Shown here: in pieces, positions 16,841 to 26,806 of the stretch
Numbering within the stretch: position 1 is the first letter of the stretch
How the letters are laid out: every line of letters starts with the position of its first letter
Assembly (NCBI RefSeq): GCF_900143055.1
Contig: NZ_FRCW01000001.1
Coordinates: forward strand, 372,001 to 436,000
Source: Fibrobacter sp. UWR3
GTDB lineage: Bacteria; Fibrobacterota; Fibrobacteria; Fibrobacterales; Fibrobacteraceae
DNA length: 64,000 nucleotides
Direction: 5' to 3'
Made by a program: the position numbers and the translations under genes
Notes under the pieces: model-generated
The model's input: only the letters and a program-made list of their open reading frames with translations
What the model was told of the DNA's origin: nothing
Databases searched by the model: none

Positions 16841-19606
16841 ATGGTGTGTAGGCGTAAATCCCTTTTCCCCCTGGCAGTCCTTTCCGCGCTGGTGCTGTCG
16901 TGTTCCGATGACAGCGGTTCGGGTGCGTCGGTTGAAGTGCCCGCCAGCTCCGCGTCGGGCGAAGTTACAGTTCCGTATGTAGGCGGTTCCCCGGTGGTCG
17001 TGACGGAAATCGACCCGGTAAACATCTCGTTCAAGGACCACGAGGGTGGCGATGCGGGATGGGTCGAGTTTTTTAACCCGGCGGAAACACCTGTGAACTT
17101 GTCTGGACTCTACTTGACCGATGACCTCTCGCAACCCAGGAAGTGGGCGTTCGGGAATGTGCCCGTGCCGGCGCAGGGATTCATGGTGCTGTACCTTTCG
17201 GGCAAGGACCTTCCCGACTACGAGGCTCCTCACGACTCAACGGACCTGATTGGGCCCGGCTGCTGGAAATGGACCGACGCACAGAGCGAACCCGTGGCGG
17301 GCGAGAGCCGTGCGGACAATCTTCCGGGAAAATCGAAGGTGTGCTTTACCGAGAACGGCAGTCGTGCTTTCGGTAGCCGTATGCAGTTTGGCGAGAACGA
17401 GGAACTTGGCTGGACATCGATTGCCGTGTTCGTGGGGACGGGTTCCTCTTCGAAGGACGACGTGGTCGATATTTCCGCAGCGAACGAGATTCTCCTGACA
17501 GGGTACGTGACTGCGGGCCGTAAGCTTGCTTTCCGCCTGGCGCAACCCGATGTGGACGACTGGCTCGGGTGGGAAGCCGTTATCGAGGGTACGGGCGATT
17601 CAAATACCACGTATGCCATTGGGCTTCCGCAGGGGACAAGACTTCCGGATTTGCAGAATATATACGGTACGAGGTTCAGCCCAGAGTCGAACGAGATGAA
17701 GGAGGTGGATATGAAGGTGACCTCGTTTATCGCGCGCAACCGCGGGCACGAACCTCACGCGAATTTCAAGCTGCACCACAAGGGGGGAAGCCTCTACCTG
17801 ATGAATGAGGATGGCGCGATTGTGGATTCCATCGCGTACCCCGCAATGCCTGTGGGCAAGACGTGGTCCTTCGGTGTATCGCCCGAGGGTGCGGCGACAT
17901 ACGGGTTTGCGGACCCGAGCCCTTACGGCGGCGCCTTCATGTCGGTCGTATATTCCGAACGCTCACCCGCAATTACGGACAAACTGCCTCCCTCGGGATT
18001 CTACAAGGAACCCTTCACCGTCGCTTTCGATGCGGACGCGCATGTGCGTTGCGTGCAGGGCGGTGCGCTGCCCGACGGGAATGCGCCCGAGGCTCAGTCA
18101 CTGACGGTTTCTTCGACTACGGTCTTGCGCTGCGCCTCCTTCGTGCCGGGAATGTACCCGGGCGACGTGGAAACCCGCACCTACGTGTTCGAGGAACAGC
18201 CGACTATTGCCAGCGTGTTCATTACCGCAAACCCGCTCTCGCTCTTTGACCCGGATACGGGCCTCTACATGGACGGCCCCGATGCCCAGGAAAAGATTCC
18301 GCATTACGGTGCGAACTACTGGTCCGACCGCGAACTCCCCGTGACTGTCGAGCTGTTTGAGCCGGGAGTAAACTCGCCCGCATTCGCGAAGGACGCAGGC
18401 TTCCAGATTTTCGGGAACTACAGCAGGGCGAACGACAAGAAGTCTGTCGCTATCGTGTTCCGTGAAAAGTACGGCGATAACCGCCTGAAATACCCGCTGT
18501 TCCCCGCGTTCCCGCAGCTGACGACGTTCAAGGGATTTATCCTTCGCGTAGGGAATTTCGGACAGGACTACATTCACGACGACCTCGCGAGCTCGCTCTC
18601 CGAAGGCCTCGGCGTGGATTACCAGCGCAGCAGGCCCGCAATCGTCTTTTATAACGGCGAGTACTATGGAATCCAGAACATCCGCGAGCGTTCGAACCGC
18701 TACTACTTCGAGACGCACTACGGCTATGACCCGGACGAAATTGACTTGCTGAAGGCGGACAATTCGGTGAGCAGCGGGGAATCTTCGGATTACGTGGAAC
18801 TTCTGGACTGGCTGGAATCGCACCCGCTCGATAGCGATGAAAACTACCGGTACGTGGCGACGAAAATCGACGTGGACAACTTCATAAACTACCAGCAGAC
18901 GGAAATTTACGCGAACAACCGCGACTGGCCCTCGAACAACCTGAAAAAGTGGCGAGTGCGCAACCCGGCGACGCCCTGGAGATGGTTCCTGTACGACATG
19001 GATTTCGGCTTCGGTAACGACATGAGCGAATATACGAACAACATATTCGAGTTTGCCGCTGCCGAGGATGGCCCGGACTGGCCGAACGGACCCAAGTCTA
19101 CGTTCCTGTTCCGCAAGTTGCTGGAAAACAAGTCGTTCACGAACAAGTTTGTGAACCGCATGTCGACGCTCCTGGCCACGAACTTCGAAAAGACGCGTGT
19201 GCTTGCGCGCATCGATGCCATGATGGGCGAGATTTCTGCCGAAGTGGCGCGTGACCAGAAACGCTGGGGGCATAGCGCGAAGTGGATGGATCAGGTTCTT
19301 GACGATATGAAGTATTTCGCAGAGAGCCGCGAGTCCGAAATCCTCTTTGACATGCAGGAATTTTTTGCCTTGGGTGAGTTCGTTCCCGTGACGTTTGCGG
19401 CAAGCGGGAGCGGTCGCGTGCTTGTCGAGGGGCTCCCGCTCGACAGGCCCGCGGTAAAGGCGACATTCTTCAAGGGAACCCCAGTGATTGTTTCTGCGGA
19501 AGGGGTGAACGGCGGTGTATTTACCGGCTGGAGCGACGGCGTGACGGATGTGACGCGCACGATTATGCCTGGTGAAATCGACGCCCTGACGGCGAATTTC
19601 AAGTAG
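16841..19606 (+). CDS. Large lipoprotein with lamin-tail and CotH kinase-like domains
   Basis: A 921-residue lipoprotein; the lipobox is ALVLSC with the Cys at about 21. Residues about 45-130 resemble a lamin-tail domain (WVEFFNPAETPVNLSGLYLT), with a second such segment at about 300-350. Residues about 375-445 look like a chitobiase/FN3-type Ig domain (PSGFYKEPFTVAF). The CotH domain runs about 480-800 and shows WFLYDMDFGFGND with the Asp-x-Asp typical of this atypical kinase family. The last about 80 residues form a repeat-like domain (GGVFTGWSDGVTD). CotH-like proteins phosphorylate proteins in spore coats; in Gram-negative envelopes their role is unclear. A smaller CotH lipoprotein lies at 30197. 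Confidence 0.8.
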   Translation: MVCRRKSLFPLAVLSALVLSCSDDSGSGASVEVPASSASGEVTVPYVGGSPVVVTEIDPVNISFKDHEGGDAGWVEFFNPAETPVNLSGLYLTDDLSQPRKWAFGNVPVPAQGFMVLYLSGKDLPDYEAPHDSTDLIGPGCWKWTDAQSEPVAGESRADNLPGKSKVCFTENGSRAFGSRMQFGENEELGWTSIAVFVGTGSSSKDDVVDISAANEILLTGYVTAGRKLAFRLAQPDVDDWLGWEAVIEGTGDSNTTYAIGLPQGTRLPDLQNIYGTRFSPESNEMKEVDMKVTSFIARNRGHEPHANFKLHHKGGSLYLMNEDGAIVDSIAYPAMPVGKTWSFGVSPEGAATYGFADPSPYGGAFMSVVYSERSPAITDKLPPSGFYKEPFTVAFDADAHVRCVQGGALPDGNAPEAQSLTVSSTTVLRCASFVPGMYPGDVETRTYVFEEQPTIASVFITANPLSLFDPDTGLYMDGPDAQEKIPHYGANYWSDRELPVTVELFEPGVNSPAFAKDAGFQIFGNYSRANDKKSVAIVFREKYGDNRLKYPLFPAFPQLTTFKGFILRVGNFGQDYIHDDLASSLSEGLGVDYQRSRPAIVFYNGEYYGIQNIRERSNRYYFETHYGYDPDEIDLLKADNSVSSGESSDYVELLDWLESHPLDSDENYRYVATKIDVDNFINYQQTEIYANNRDWPSNNLKKWRVRNPATPWRWFLYDMDFGFGNDMSEYTNNIFEFAAAEDGPDWPNGPKSTFLFRKLLENKSFTNKFVNRMSTLLATNFEKTRVLARIDAMMGEISAEVARDQKRWGHSAKWMDQVLDDMKYFAESRESEILFDMQEFFALGEFVPVTFAASGSGRVLVEGLPLDRPAVKATFFKGTPVIVSAEGVNGGVFTGWSDGVTDVTRTIMPGEIDALTANFK

Positions 19607-19661
19607 GCAGATTGGGCCTGAAAACACCTTGTTCAAAATGGTGTGATTTGGATAACATTTG

Positions 19662-19677
19662 CTGCACTTAAGTGCAG
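19662..19677. promoter_or_regulatory. Perfect 16-base palindrome upstream of ugd
   Basis: CTGCACTTAAGTGCAG is a perfect dyad 90 bases before the ugd start codon, in the only substantial leader at the head of the glycan locus. Its size and symmetry fit an operator for a dimeric regulator. No T run follows, which argues against a terminator. Confidence 0.45.
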
Positions 19678-19766
19678 TATTTTTCCTTTGCTATTTCGGG
19701 CCTTTGTGTACATGTTTTGAAATGGTGCGTTCCCCGCAGTTCGTGAATTGCTAAATTTGTAAAATC

Positions 19767-21137
19767 ATGAACTACAATACCAAGATTCTTTGCATTGGCG
19801 CGGGCTATGTTGGCGGCCCCACTATGACTGTTATTGCCGACAAGTGTCCCGACGTGAAGGTTACCGTAGTCGATATCAACCAGGCCCGAATCGATGCCTG
19901 GAACAGCGACAATCTCCCGATTTTTGAACCCGGCCTCGACGACGTGGTGAAGCGCGCCCGTGGCCGTAATCTCTTCTTTAGCACCGATATTCCGGCTGCC
20001 ATCAAGGAAGCGGACATCATCTTCGTTTCGGTGAATACCCCGACCAAGACCTTCGGTCACGGTGCCGGTAAGGCATCCGACCTGCAGTACTGGGAAAAGA
20101 CCGCGCGTAACATTCTGGAAATTGCCGACGAAGGCAAGATTATCGTCGAGAAGTCGACCCTCCCGGTGCGTACGGCCGCCGCGATGGAACGCATCCTGAA
20201 TTCTAACGACAAGGGCCTGCACTTCGAGGTGCTCAGCAACCCCGAATTCCTCGCCGAAGGTACCGCCATCAACGACCTGTTCGAACCGGACCGCGTGCTC
20301 ATCGGTAGTCACCAGACGGAATCGGGTCTCGCCGCCTGCCAGAAGCTCGTGGACGTGTATGCCCACTGGGTGCCGCGTGACCGCATCCTCACGACGAACC
20401 TCTGGAGTTCCGAACTCACGAAGCTTACCGCGAACGCGTTCCTCGCGCAGCGCATCAGCTCCATCAACTCCATCAGCGCTCTCTGCGAAAAGACCGGCGC
20501 CGACGTGGACGAAGTCGCCTACGTGATGGGCAAGGACCGCCGCATCGGGCCCAAGTTCCTGAAGGCATCCATCGGTTTTGGCGGCTCCTGCTTCAAGAAG
20601 GATATTTTGAACCTCGTGTACCTGTGCGGTTACTATGGCCTCCCCGAAGTCGCCGCCTACTGGGAAAGCGTCGTGAAGATCAACGAGTGGCAGACCCACC
20701 GCGTGGTGGACCGCATGCTCGAGACCATGTTCAACACGATTGCAGGGAAGAAGATTGCCGTGTTCGGGTTTGCCTTCAAGGCGAACACCGGCGATACCCG
20801 CGAAAGCCCCGCGAACCTCGTGGTGCGCGACTTGCTCGCCGAACATGCACAGCCGGTCGTGACTGACCCGAAGGCAATTCCCGATGCCAAGCGCGATTTG
20901 AAGGACGTGCTTGACCAGGTACAGTTCGAAGAGGACCCGTACAAGGCCGCCGAAGGCGCCCATGCCGTGGTCGTGTGCACCGAATGGAAGTGCTTTGCCG
21001 AACTCGACTGGAACCGCATCTACAAGGGCATGGCGAAGCCCGCATTTGTCTTTGATGGACGAAACATCCTGGATGCCGACGCCCTGAGGAAGATCGGCTT
21101 CGAGGTTTCGAGCATCGGTAAGGGCAAGGCGGAGTAA
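19767..21137 (+). CDS. ugd: UDP-glucose 6-dehydrogenase
   Basis: A 456-residue cytoplasmic enzyme oxidising UDP-glucose to UDP-glucuronate with two NAD+. The Rossmann motif is GAGYVGG (11-17), the catalytic loop [10 protein letters not shown] has Cys275, and the C-terminal UDP-binding domain includes [16 protein letters not shown]. The length and the tightly spaced N-terminal features resemble the longer, animal-type branch of the family. It opens the polysaccharide locus, so UDP-glucuronate is a likely building block. ATG 19767 has no clear ribosome-binding site but fits the conserved N-terminus. Confidence 0.95.
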   Translation: MNYNTKILCIGAGYVGGPTMTVIADKCPDVKVTVVDINQARIDAWNSDNLPIFEPGLDDVVKRARGRNLFFSTDIPAAIKEADIIFVSVNTPTKTFGHGAGKASDLQYWEKTARNILEIADEGKIIVEKSTLPVRTAAAMERILNSNDKGLHFEVLSNPEFLAEGTAINDLFEPDRVLIGSHQTESGLAACQKLVDVYAHWVPRDRILTTNLWSSELTKLTANAFLAQRISSINSISALCEKTGADVDEVAYVMGKDRRIGPKFLKASIGFGGSCFKKDILNLVYLCGYYGLPEVAAYWESVVKINEWQTHRVVDRMLETMFNTIAGKKIAVFGFAFKANTGDTRESPANLVVRDLLAEHAQPVVTDPKAIPDAKRDLKDVLDQVQFEEDPYKAAEGAHAVVVCTEWKCFAELDWNRIYKGMAKPAFVFDGRNILDADALRKIGFEVSSIGKGKAE

Positions 21138-21142
21138 GGGTT

Positions 21143-22246
21143 TTGAAAATAGCAGTAGTTGGTACACGCGGTATTCCTGATATCATGGGTGGAATTGAAA
21201 CCCATTGTCAGCAGTTGTATCCGCGGATTGTGGAACGAGGGGCGAGGGTTGTCGTTTTTGCGAGAAAGGCCTATACGCCTCAGAAGGACCCTTACGAATA
21301 TAAGGGTGTGCAAGTGGTCCCGGTCTATGCTCCCAAGATTTCGGGTATTGAGACCATTGTCCATACGTTCCGGTGCTTCCTCAAGGTGGTCGCCTGGAAG
21401 CCGGACATTGTACATTTGCATGCCATTGGCCCTTCGTTTGTTGCACCCCTGTTCAGACTTTTCGGCTTGAAGGCGGTCTATACCCACCATGGTCAGGATT
21501 ACAACCGGGCCAAGTGGGGCTTGCTGGCCAAGTCTATTCTTCGCTTGAGCGAATACGTAGGGACAAAGTTTTCTAATCGCGTTATTGTGATTTCGGACCT
21601 CCTGGAACGTTGGCTCCAGAAGAAATACCATTGCAACAAGACCGCCAGGATTAACAATGGTGTGACCTTGTTGCCGACGCTCTCCGAAGACAAACGTCAG
21701 CAGTGGCTCGGCAAGTACGGCCTTGTGGGCAAGCGCTATATCTTTGCGCTCGGGCGCTTTGTCAAGGAAAAGGGCTTCCATGACTTGATTGCCGCGTACA
21801 AGAAGATGGAACTCAAGGACGTGTCGCTTGTCATTGCTGGTGCGGAGGATTTTGAATCTGAGTACGTGAACAAGATGAAGGCGGATGCTGCTGAGGTTGG
21901 CGCGATTCTTCCGGGATTTATTCATGGCGAGGAACTGCAGGTGCTTTTTGAAAACGCTTCTCTGTTCGTGATTCCGAGTTACCATGAAGGCCTACCGATA
22001 GTGTTGCTTGAGGCTCTCGGCTACAACAGGAATGTGGTGGCGAGCGATATTCCCGCTAATATGGAAGTTCCCTTGCCCGAGGAATGCTTTTATGAACTGG
22101 GTGATGTCGATGAACTGGCGAAGAAAATGCGCCACTTCATGGAAAACCCGGTAAAGTGTGATTTCAGGCAGATTGTCAAGGAACATTATGACTGGGATAA
22201 AATTGCTGACCAGACAATGGACTTGTACAAGAGTCTGCTGAAATAG
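21143..22246 (+). CDS. Family 4 glycosyltransferase
   Basis: A 367-residue GT-B enzyme. The N-terminal domain begins with the glycine-rich VGTRGIPDIMGGIETH (about 6-21), typical of bacterial polysaccharide GT4 enzymes acting on lipid-linked sugars. The donor-binding half has FALGRFVKEKGFHDLI and the E-x7-E motif in SYHEGLPIVLLEALG (about 276-290). The start codon is TTG 21143, with GGAG eight bases upstream, five bases after the ugd stop. It probably adds a sugar to the repeat unit on the cytoplasmic face; donor and linkage are unknown. Confidence 0.88.
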   Translation: MKIAVVGTRGIPDIMGGIETHCQQLYPRIVERGARVVVFARKAYTPQKDPYEYKGVQVVPVYAPKISGIETIVHTFRCFLKVVAWKPDIVHLHAIGPSFVAPLFRLFGLKAVYTHHGQDYNRAKWGLLAKSILRLSEYVGTKFSNRVIVISDLLERWLQKKYHCNKTARINNGVTLLPTLSEDKRQQWLGKYGLVGKRYIFALGRFVKEKGFHDLIAAYKKMELKDVSLVIAGAEDFESEYVNKMKADAAEVGAILPGFIHGEELQVLFENASLFVIPSYHEGLPIVLLEALGYNRNVVASDIPANMEVPLPEECFYELGDVDELAKKMRHFMENPVKCDFRQIVKEHYDWDKIADQTMDLYKSLLK

Positions 22247-22264
22247 GATATAGAGGAAGTTGTT

Positions 22265-23359
22265 ATGGGTTGCGCGAATTGTAATTGCGGCTCTAGTAAA
22301 ATTCAGATGCCTACCGACGTGTCGGTGATTACGACGTATCGTTGCCAGATGCGCTGCAAGATGTGCAACATCTGGAAGAACCCGACCAAGAAGAGCGAAG
22401 AAATCCAGGCGAAGGACTTGGAAATCCTTCCGCAACTCAAGTTTGCGAACGTAACCGGCGGCGAACCGTTTATCCGTCAGGATTTGGAAGACATTGTTGA
22501 AGTCCTTTTCACTAAGGCCCCGCGCATTGTGATTAGCACGAGCGGCTGGTGGGTGGACCGCGTGATCAAACTTGCCGAGCGGTTCCCGAACATCGGCATC
22601 CGCGTGAGTATCGAAGGCCTCGAAGGGACGAACAACTTCTTGCGCGGCCGCGACGACGGCTTTGAACGCGGCATGAAGACGCTCAAGACGCTCCATGAAA
22701 TGGGCGTGAAGGATATCGGCTTTGGTCAGACGCTCAGCAACTGGAATAGTAACGACTTAATTCCGCTTTACGAGCTTGCGCTCTCGATGAATTTCGAGTT
22801 TGCGACGGCGGCCTTCCACAACAGTTACTACTTCCACAAGGAAGACAACCAGATTAGCAACAAGGAAGAACTCTGCGAAAATATTGGCAAGTTGGTGAAC
22901 CGTCTGCTCAAGGAGAACCACCCGAAGTCGTGGTTCCGTGCTTTCTTCAACCTGGGACTCATCAAGTATATTCAGGGCGGCAAGCGCATGCTCCCGTGCG
23001 AAGCGGGCTCCGTGAACTTCTTTACGGATCCGTGGGGCGAAGTTTACCCTTGCAACGGCCTGGAGCCGCGTTACTGGCAGGAGAGTATGGGCAACATCCA
23101 CAATGCAAAGAACTTCGAGGAGATCTGGTTCAGCGAACAGGCGCAGAAGGTCCGCGAAAAGGTGCGCACCTGCCCCAAGAACTGCTGGATGGTGGGAACC
23201 GCCGCTCCGGTGATGAAAAAGTACATTGCGCACGTGGCCCCGTGGGTACTTACGGCGAAACTTAAGAGCCTGTTCGGCAAGGAAATCGACTGTTCCAAGT
23301 TCCCGACGTTCGATGTTGGCCAGGATCCGCGTCAGGGCGACCTGAGAATTGAAGGGTAA
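22265..23359 (+). CDS. Radical SAM enzyme with SPASM-like C-terminus
   Basis: A 364-residue protein with the [4Fe-4S]-binding motif C27-x3-C31-x2-C34 (CQMRCKMC) and GGEPF at about 66-70. An unusual N-terminus, MGCANCNCGSS, holds three more cysteines. The C-terminal part has LPCEAGSVNFFTDPWGE followed by VYPCNGL and CPKNCW, consistent with auxiliary cluster ligands as in SPASM/twitch proteins. Such enzymes epimerise, dehydrogenate or methylate sugars, lipids or peptides. Its place between two glycosyltransferase genes suggests modification of a sugar or carrier in this glycan, but this is inference. Confidence 0.85.
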   Translation: MGCANCNCGSSKIQMPTDVSVITTYRCQMRCKMCNIWKNPTKKSEEIQAKDLEILPQLKFANVTGGEPFIRQDLEDIVEVLFTKAPRIVISTSGWWVDRVIKLAERFPNIGIRVSIEGLEGTNNFLRGRDDGFERGMKTLKTLHEMGVKDIGFGQTLSNWNSNDLIPLYELALSMNFEFATAAFHNSYYFHKEDNQISNKEELCENIGKLVNRLLKENHPKSWFRAFFNLGLIKYIQGGKRMLPCEAGSVNFFTDPWGEVYPCNGLEPRYWQESMGNIHNAKNFEEIWFSEQAQKVREKVRTCPKNCWMVGTAAPVMKKYIAHVAPWVLTAKLKSLFGKEIDCSKFPTFDVGQDPRQGDLRIEG

Positions 23360-23367
23360 CTGGTGCG

Positions 23368-24546
23368 ATGCGGGTCTTGCTGGCAAACAAGTTCTACTAC
23401 CGCCGTGGCGGAGATTGTGTATATTCGATAGAACTCGAAAACCTGTTGAGGGCCGCTGGGTACGAGGTTGCTTTTTTTTCAATGGATTTTCCCGAAAACC
23501 TGGAAAACCCGTGGAATTTCTATTGGCCGAGTGAGGTTGCTTTTTCTCCTAAGAAGATTGCCGCTTTTTTTAAGGCGTTTCGCCGCCCGTTCGGCGATGC
23601 AGAAACGGTAAAGAAGTTTACGTCGCTGCTCGACGAATTTAAGCCCGATGTGCTGCACCTGAACAACGTCCATACGCAGCTTTCGCCCGTGATAGCAGAA
23701 ATTGCACATGCGCGCGGAATTAGGGTGGTGTGGACGTTGCACGACTACAAGCTGGTGTGCCCTGCCTATACGTGTTTCTGCAATGGTAAAATTTGCGAAG
23801 ACTGCATTGGCGGTGACAAGCGAAACTGCACTGCAAAAAAATGCCTCAAGAACAACTGGCTGGCTAGCAAGATTGCTGAGAAAGAGGCTGTGGCCTGGAA
23901 CCGCGAGCGCTTGGAAAACAGCGTCGATATGTTTATTTGCCCGAGCAATTTTATGAAGGCCAAGATGGAACAGGGCGGTTTTGATGCGTTGAAGCTGGTG
24001 GCCTTCCATAATTTTGTCGACGATTCCAAGTTTTCGCACGACAATATGGAACGAGAGAATTGTTACTGCTATGTCGGTCGACTTTCGGCGGAGAAAGGCG
24101 TGGAGACACTGTTGCAGGTGGCGTCAAAAATCGCGATTCCGTTGTATGTCTTGGGTACGGGGCCGCTTGAAACGGAACTCAAGGCGAAATATGTGCAATC
24201 GGCACAGATTCGCTTTATGGGCCACTGCGACTGGGAAACTTGCAAGTCTATTCTGCTCAAATCTAAGTTCAGTGTTGTGCCGAGCGAATGGTACGAGAAC
24301 AACCCATTCTCGGTGATAGAACCACTTTGCCTGGGAACGCCTGTGTTGGGGGCTAATGTTGGCGGCATTCCGGAATTGATTGAGCCCGGGAAGACCGGTG
24401 AACTTTTTAGAATGGGCGATGCGGGAGATCTTGAAAAAAAGATTCGCATGATGCTTGATAAGGATTATTCCTTTGATGTAGAACCGATTCGCGGGCATTT
24501 TTCCAAGGATCGCTATTTGGAACAGATGATGTCTGTTTATAGGTAA
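23368..24546 (+). CDS. Family 4 glycosyltransferase
   Basis: A 392-residue GT-B enzyme. The N-terminal acceptor half has NKFYYRRGGDCVYS (about 6-19) and WTLHDYKLVCPAY (about 123-135). A Cys-rich stretch, CFCNGKICEDC then CTAKKC (about 137-162), is often seen in this GT4 branch. The donor-binding half has YVGRLSAEKGVETLL and an E-x7-E region (ENNPFSVIEPLCLG). It starts eight bases after the radical SAM gene and belongs to the same operon. Donor sugar unknown. Confidence 0.88.
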   Translation: MRVLLANKFYYRRGGDCVYSIELENLLRAAGYEVAFFSMDFPENLENPWNFYWPSEVAFSPKKIAAFFKAFRRPFGDAETVKKFTSLLDEFKPDVLHLNNVHTQLSPVIAEIAHARGIRVVWTLHDYKLVCPAYTCFCNGKICEDCIGGDKRNCTAKKCLKNNWLASKIAEKEAVAWNRERLENSVDMFICPSNFMKAKMEQGGFDALKLVAFHNFVDDSKFSHDNMERENCYCYVGRLSAEKGVETLLQVASKIAIPLYVLGTGPLETELKAKYVQSAQIRFMGHCDWETCKSILLKSKFSVVPSEWYENNPFSVIEPLCLGTPVLGANVGGIPELIEPGKTGELFRMGDAGDLEKKIRMMLDKDYSFDVEPIRGHFSKDRYLEQMMSVYR

Positions 24547-24551
24547 CGAGG

Positions 24552-25565
24552 ATGCTGCAAGCACAGCCTTTGATTTCGGTTATCGTTCCTGTTTATAAGG
24601 TCGAGGAGTACCTGAACCAATGCGTAGAAAGCATTGTCGGACAGACGTACAGGAATCTGGAAATCATCCTGGTTGATGACGGCTCGCCGGACCGTTGCCC
24701 CGAAATGTGTGATGCATGGGCCGAGAAGGATGCGCGAATCAAGGTCGTGCATAAGGCGAACGGGGGCCTTGGTGATGCGCGTAATGCGGGTATTGCCGTA
24801 GCGAAGGGCGATTACTTCGGATTTATCGATAGCGATGACTGGTGTGAGCCGGATATGTTCCAGGAAATGCTAGGTGCATGCCTGGAATACGATGCGCAGA
24901 TTTCGGTATGCAATGCGCTGATTGATTGGGAAAACGGGTGGGCGCAGGAACGAACCTCCTTTTCTGACAAGAGAACCTTCTGGGAATCGCCAGAGATTTT
25001 AAAGAACTTCTTTAACGGCCATTTGACCGCATGGGCGTGCAATAAGTTGTACCGTAAGGACTTGATAGAATACCTGCATTATCCCAAGCAGCCTTTTGAG
25101 GATATCCCTGTTGCAAGGAACATCCTCACCCGTGTTGAAAAGCTTGCCTTTTCGGGTATGGATTCCTACCATTATCGGCAGCGGTTGGGGAGTATTGTTA
25201 ACGCCAATCTCAATGTGTCCCAGTTTGTACTGATAGAAGAACTTGAAAAAAATGTAGAGGCGGCCAAAGCGTTTGCTCTTGAAAATGTCGCTATCGCAAG
25301 GCTTGCTGTTAGCAGCTACAATTTCTTGGTAAAGGTCAAGAGTGCCGGTAATTGTGCGCTTGAGGATAAAATCCCGCATCTGTTGAGGCATATTCGGGCG
25401 TATAGGTTCAACCCGTTAAAGGACTGCACCGTGCGCGGGAAAGACAGAATTTTCCAGTATTGCATTGCTTGCGGTGCTCCTTACAAAGTGGTTCTGTTGG
25501 CTCGGCGCATATTTCAGAAAATCTATTGGCTCCTGGACATGAAAGGGGTGAATAAGAAAAGATGA
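24552..25565 (+). CDS. Family 2 glycosyltransferase
   Basis: A 337-residue GT-A enzyme. The nucleotide-sugar domain shows ISVIVPVYKVEEYL (about 8-21), VDDGSPDRCPEM (about 42-53) and the metal-binding DSDDWCEPDM (about 95-104). Enzymes of this type add hexoses or N-acetylhexosamines to lipid-linked repeat units. The GAGG at 24548-24551 touches the ATG directly, which is closer than normal, so translation may be coupled to the upstream stop (24544-24546) or begin slightly later. The stop overlaps the next gene as ATGA. Confidence 0.88.
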   Translation: MLQAQPLISVIVPVYKVEEYLNQCVESIVGQTYRNLEIILVDDGSPDRCPEMCDAWAEKDARIKVVHKANGGLGDARNAGIAVAKGDYFGFIDSDDWCEPDMFQEMLGACLEYDAQISVCNALIDWENGWAQERTSFSDKRTFWESPEILKNFFNGHLTAWACNKLYRKDLIEYLHYPKQPFEDIPVARNILTRVEKLAFSGMDSYHYRQRLGSIVNANLNVSQFVLIEELEKNVEAAKAFALENVAIARLAVSSYNFLVKVKSAGNCALEDKIPHLLRHIRAYRFNPLKDCTVRGKDRIFQYCIACGAPYKVVLLARRIFQKIYWLLDMKGVNKKR

Positions 25566-26806
25566 TTTCGTATGTGGTCGGTGCATATGTGGCTTTTGCC
25601 CTGGTGAATTACCGCCTTGCGGTTTTGCTGCTTGCACCACTTTCTCTTTTTTTGCATATGTTCCCGGTGGTAGACCGCCAGGTATTTTCGATTTTAGACT
25701 GCTGCTGTCTTGGCCTGACGGCCCTGTTGCCTCTAAAGTGCAATTTCTTATCAAAGATAAAGACGTATCCGTTCTTTGTTCCCAGTGTGTTTGTCGCCTT
25801 GTCGTATGCGATAACCAATGTGCTTGCTGAACCGCATTGGCCTAGTACGGTGTTTGTCCTGAATACTATCTATGTTTTCCCCTTTGTGGTTTGGTGCGTA
25901 CTAGAAGAAGAAAAACACATGAAGTTGCTGTTGTATTCGTACTGCGCATATTTTGGTTTTTGCACTATTTACGCACTGGTGGAACTTGCACTTGGCGAGA
26001 ATGTGATAATAGATCGGCTTTTGCAAATGTATGTCGTCAACGAAAATGTTATTGATTATACTGAAGTCCGGTTTGGAATAAAGCGATTGCAGAGTATTTT
26101 TGATACGCCGATGTCAATGGGGCTTGCGATGGGTGTTTTTGGGTATTTCCTGTTCGAGGCGAGAAAATTTATAGGGAAGAATTATTTCTTTATAAATGTT
26201 CTTATGGTGGCCTGCCTGCTGATGCCCTGGTTGACCGGATCTAGGTCGGTATTTATCGCGGCGTTTATTCTGATGATTCCGATTATGAATGAGTCCTTAA
26301 AGGGTAATCGTTTTGCCTTGTTGAAAATAGGGCTGATTGGTGGAGGAGTTTTCCTATTAGGCGGTTGGGTGATGGTGCTTGTTGATTCCGTTATTCATTC
26401 GGATACTGCCGTGACGGGGAGCAGCCTGGAGATGCGTTTGATGCAATTCGCCATCATTGTGCCGTTTTTCTTGAATTCGCCTATTTGGGGCAATGGATAT
26501 GCCTACACATGGAGCTTTGTCAAGGCGGTGGATGCTGACCTGTTTGGTGCGGAAAGTATCTGGTTGCAGGTGTTGGTTGATTTTGGCGTTATTGGCGCCA
26601 TGGCATATATTACATGCATCGTGTACATGGCCAAGCATATGAGAAAGTTGTTTGGCCGTAGTGGAATTACTATGCCGATAGCGGTTATTTGCGGCTATAG
26701 CCTCTCGACTTTCCTCGGGCTAGAACTCAATTATTTCTTCATCATTTGCTTGATGTTGATAAAGTTGCAAGAATTCTACAGGGAAAAGGAAGATCAGTCG
26801 GAATAG
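25562..26806 (+). CDS. O-antigen/capsule polymerase-like membrane protein (Wzy type)
   Basis: A 414-residue protein of about ten to eleven membrane helices with a longer periplasmic loop between late helices, the arrangement of Wzy polymerases and O-antigen ligases (Wzy_C/WaaL-like). MPWLTGSRSVFIAAFI (about 221-236) resembles the conserved T-x-S-R segment of this superfamily. It would polymerise repeat units in the periplasm. Its 3' end overlaps the convergent metallophosphoesterase gene by 13 bases. The sequence is clearly more AT-rich than ugd. Confidence 0.75.
   Translation: MISYVVGAYVAFALVNYRLAVLLLAPLSLFLHMFPVVDRQVFSILDCCCLGLTALLPLKCNFLSKIKTYPFFVPSVFVALSYAITNVLAEPHWPSTVFVLNTIYVFPFVVWCVLEEEKHMKLLLYSYCAYFGFCTIYALVELALGENVIIDRLLQMYVVNENVIDYTEVRFGIKRLQSIFDTPMSMGLAMGVFGYFLFEARKFIGKNYFFINVLMVACLLMPWLTGSRSVFIAAFILMIPIMNESLKGNRFALLKIGLIGGGVFLLGGWVMVLVDSVIHSDTAVTGSSLEMRLMQFAIIVPFFLNSPIWGNGYAYTWSFVKAVDADLFGAESIWLQVLVDFGVIGAMAYITCIVYMAKHMRKLFGRSGITMPIAVICGYSLSTFLGLELNYFFIICLMLIKLQEFYREKEDQSE

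Noticed and set aside
19624-19644. Possible terminator ACACC/GGTGT after the large CotH gene
   Set aside because: Only five base pairs with an 11-base loop and no T run; too weak to call.
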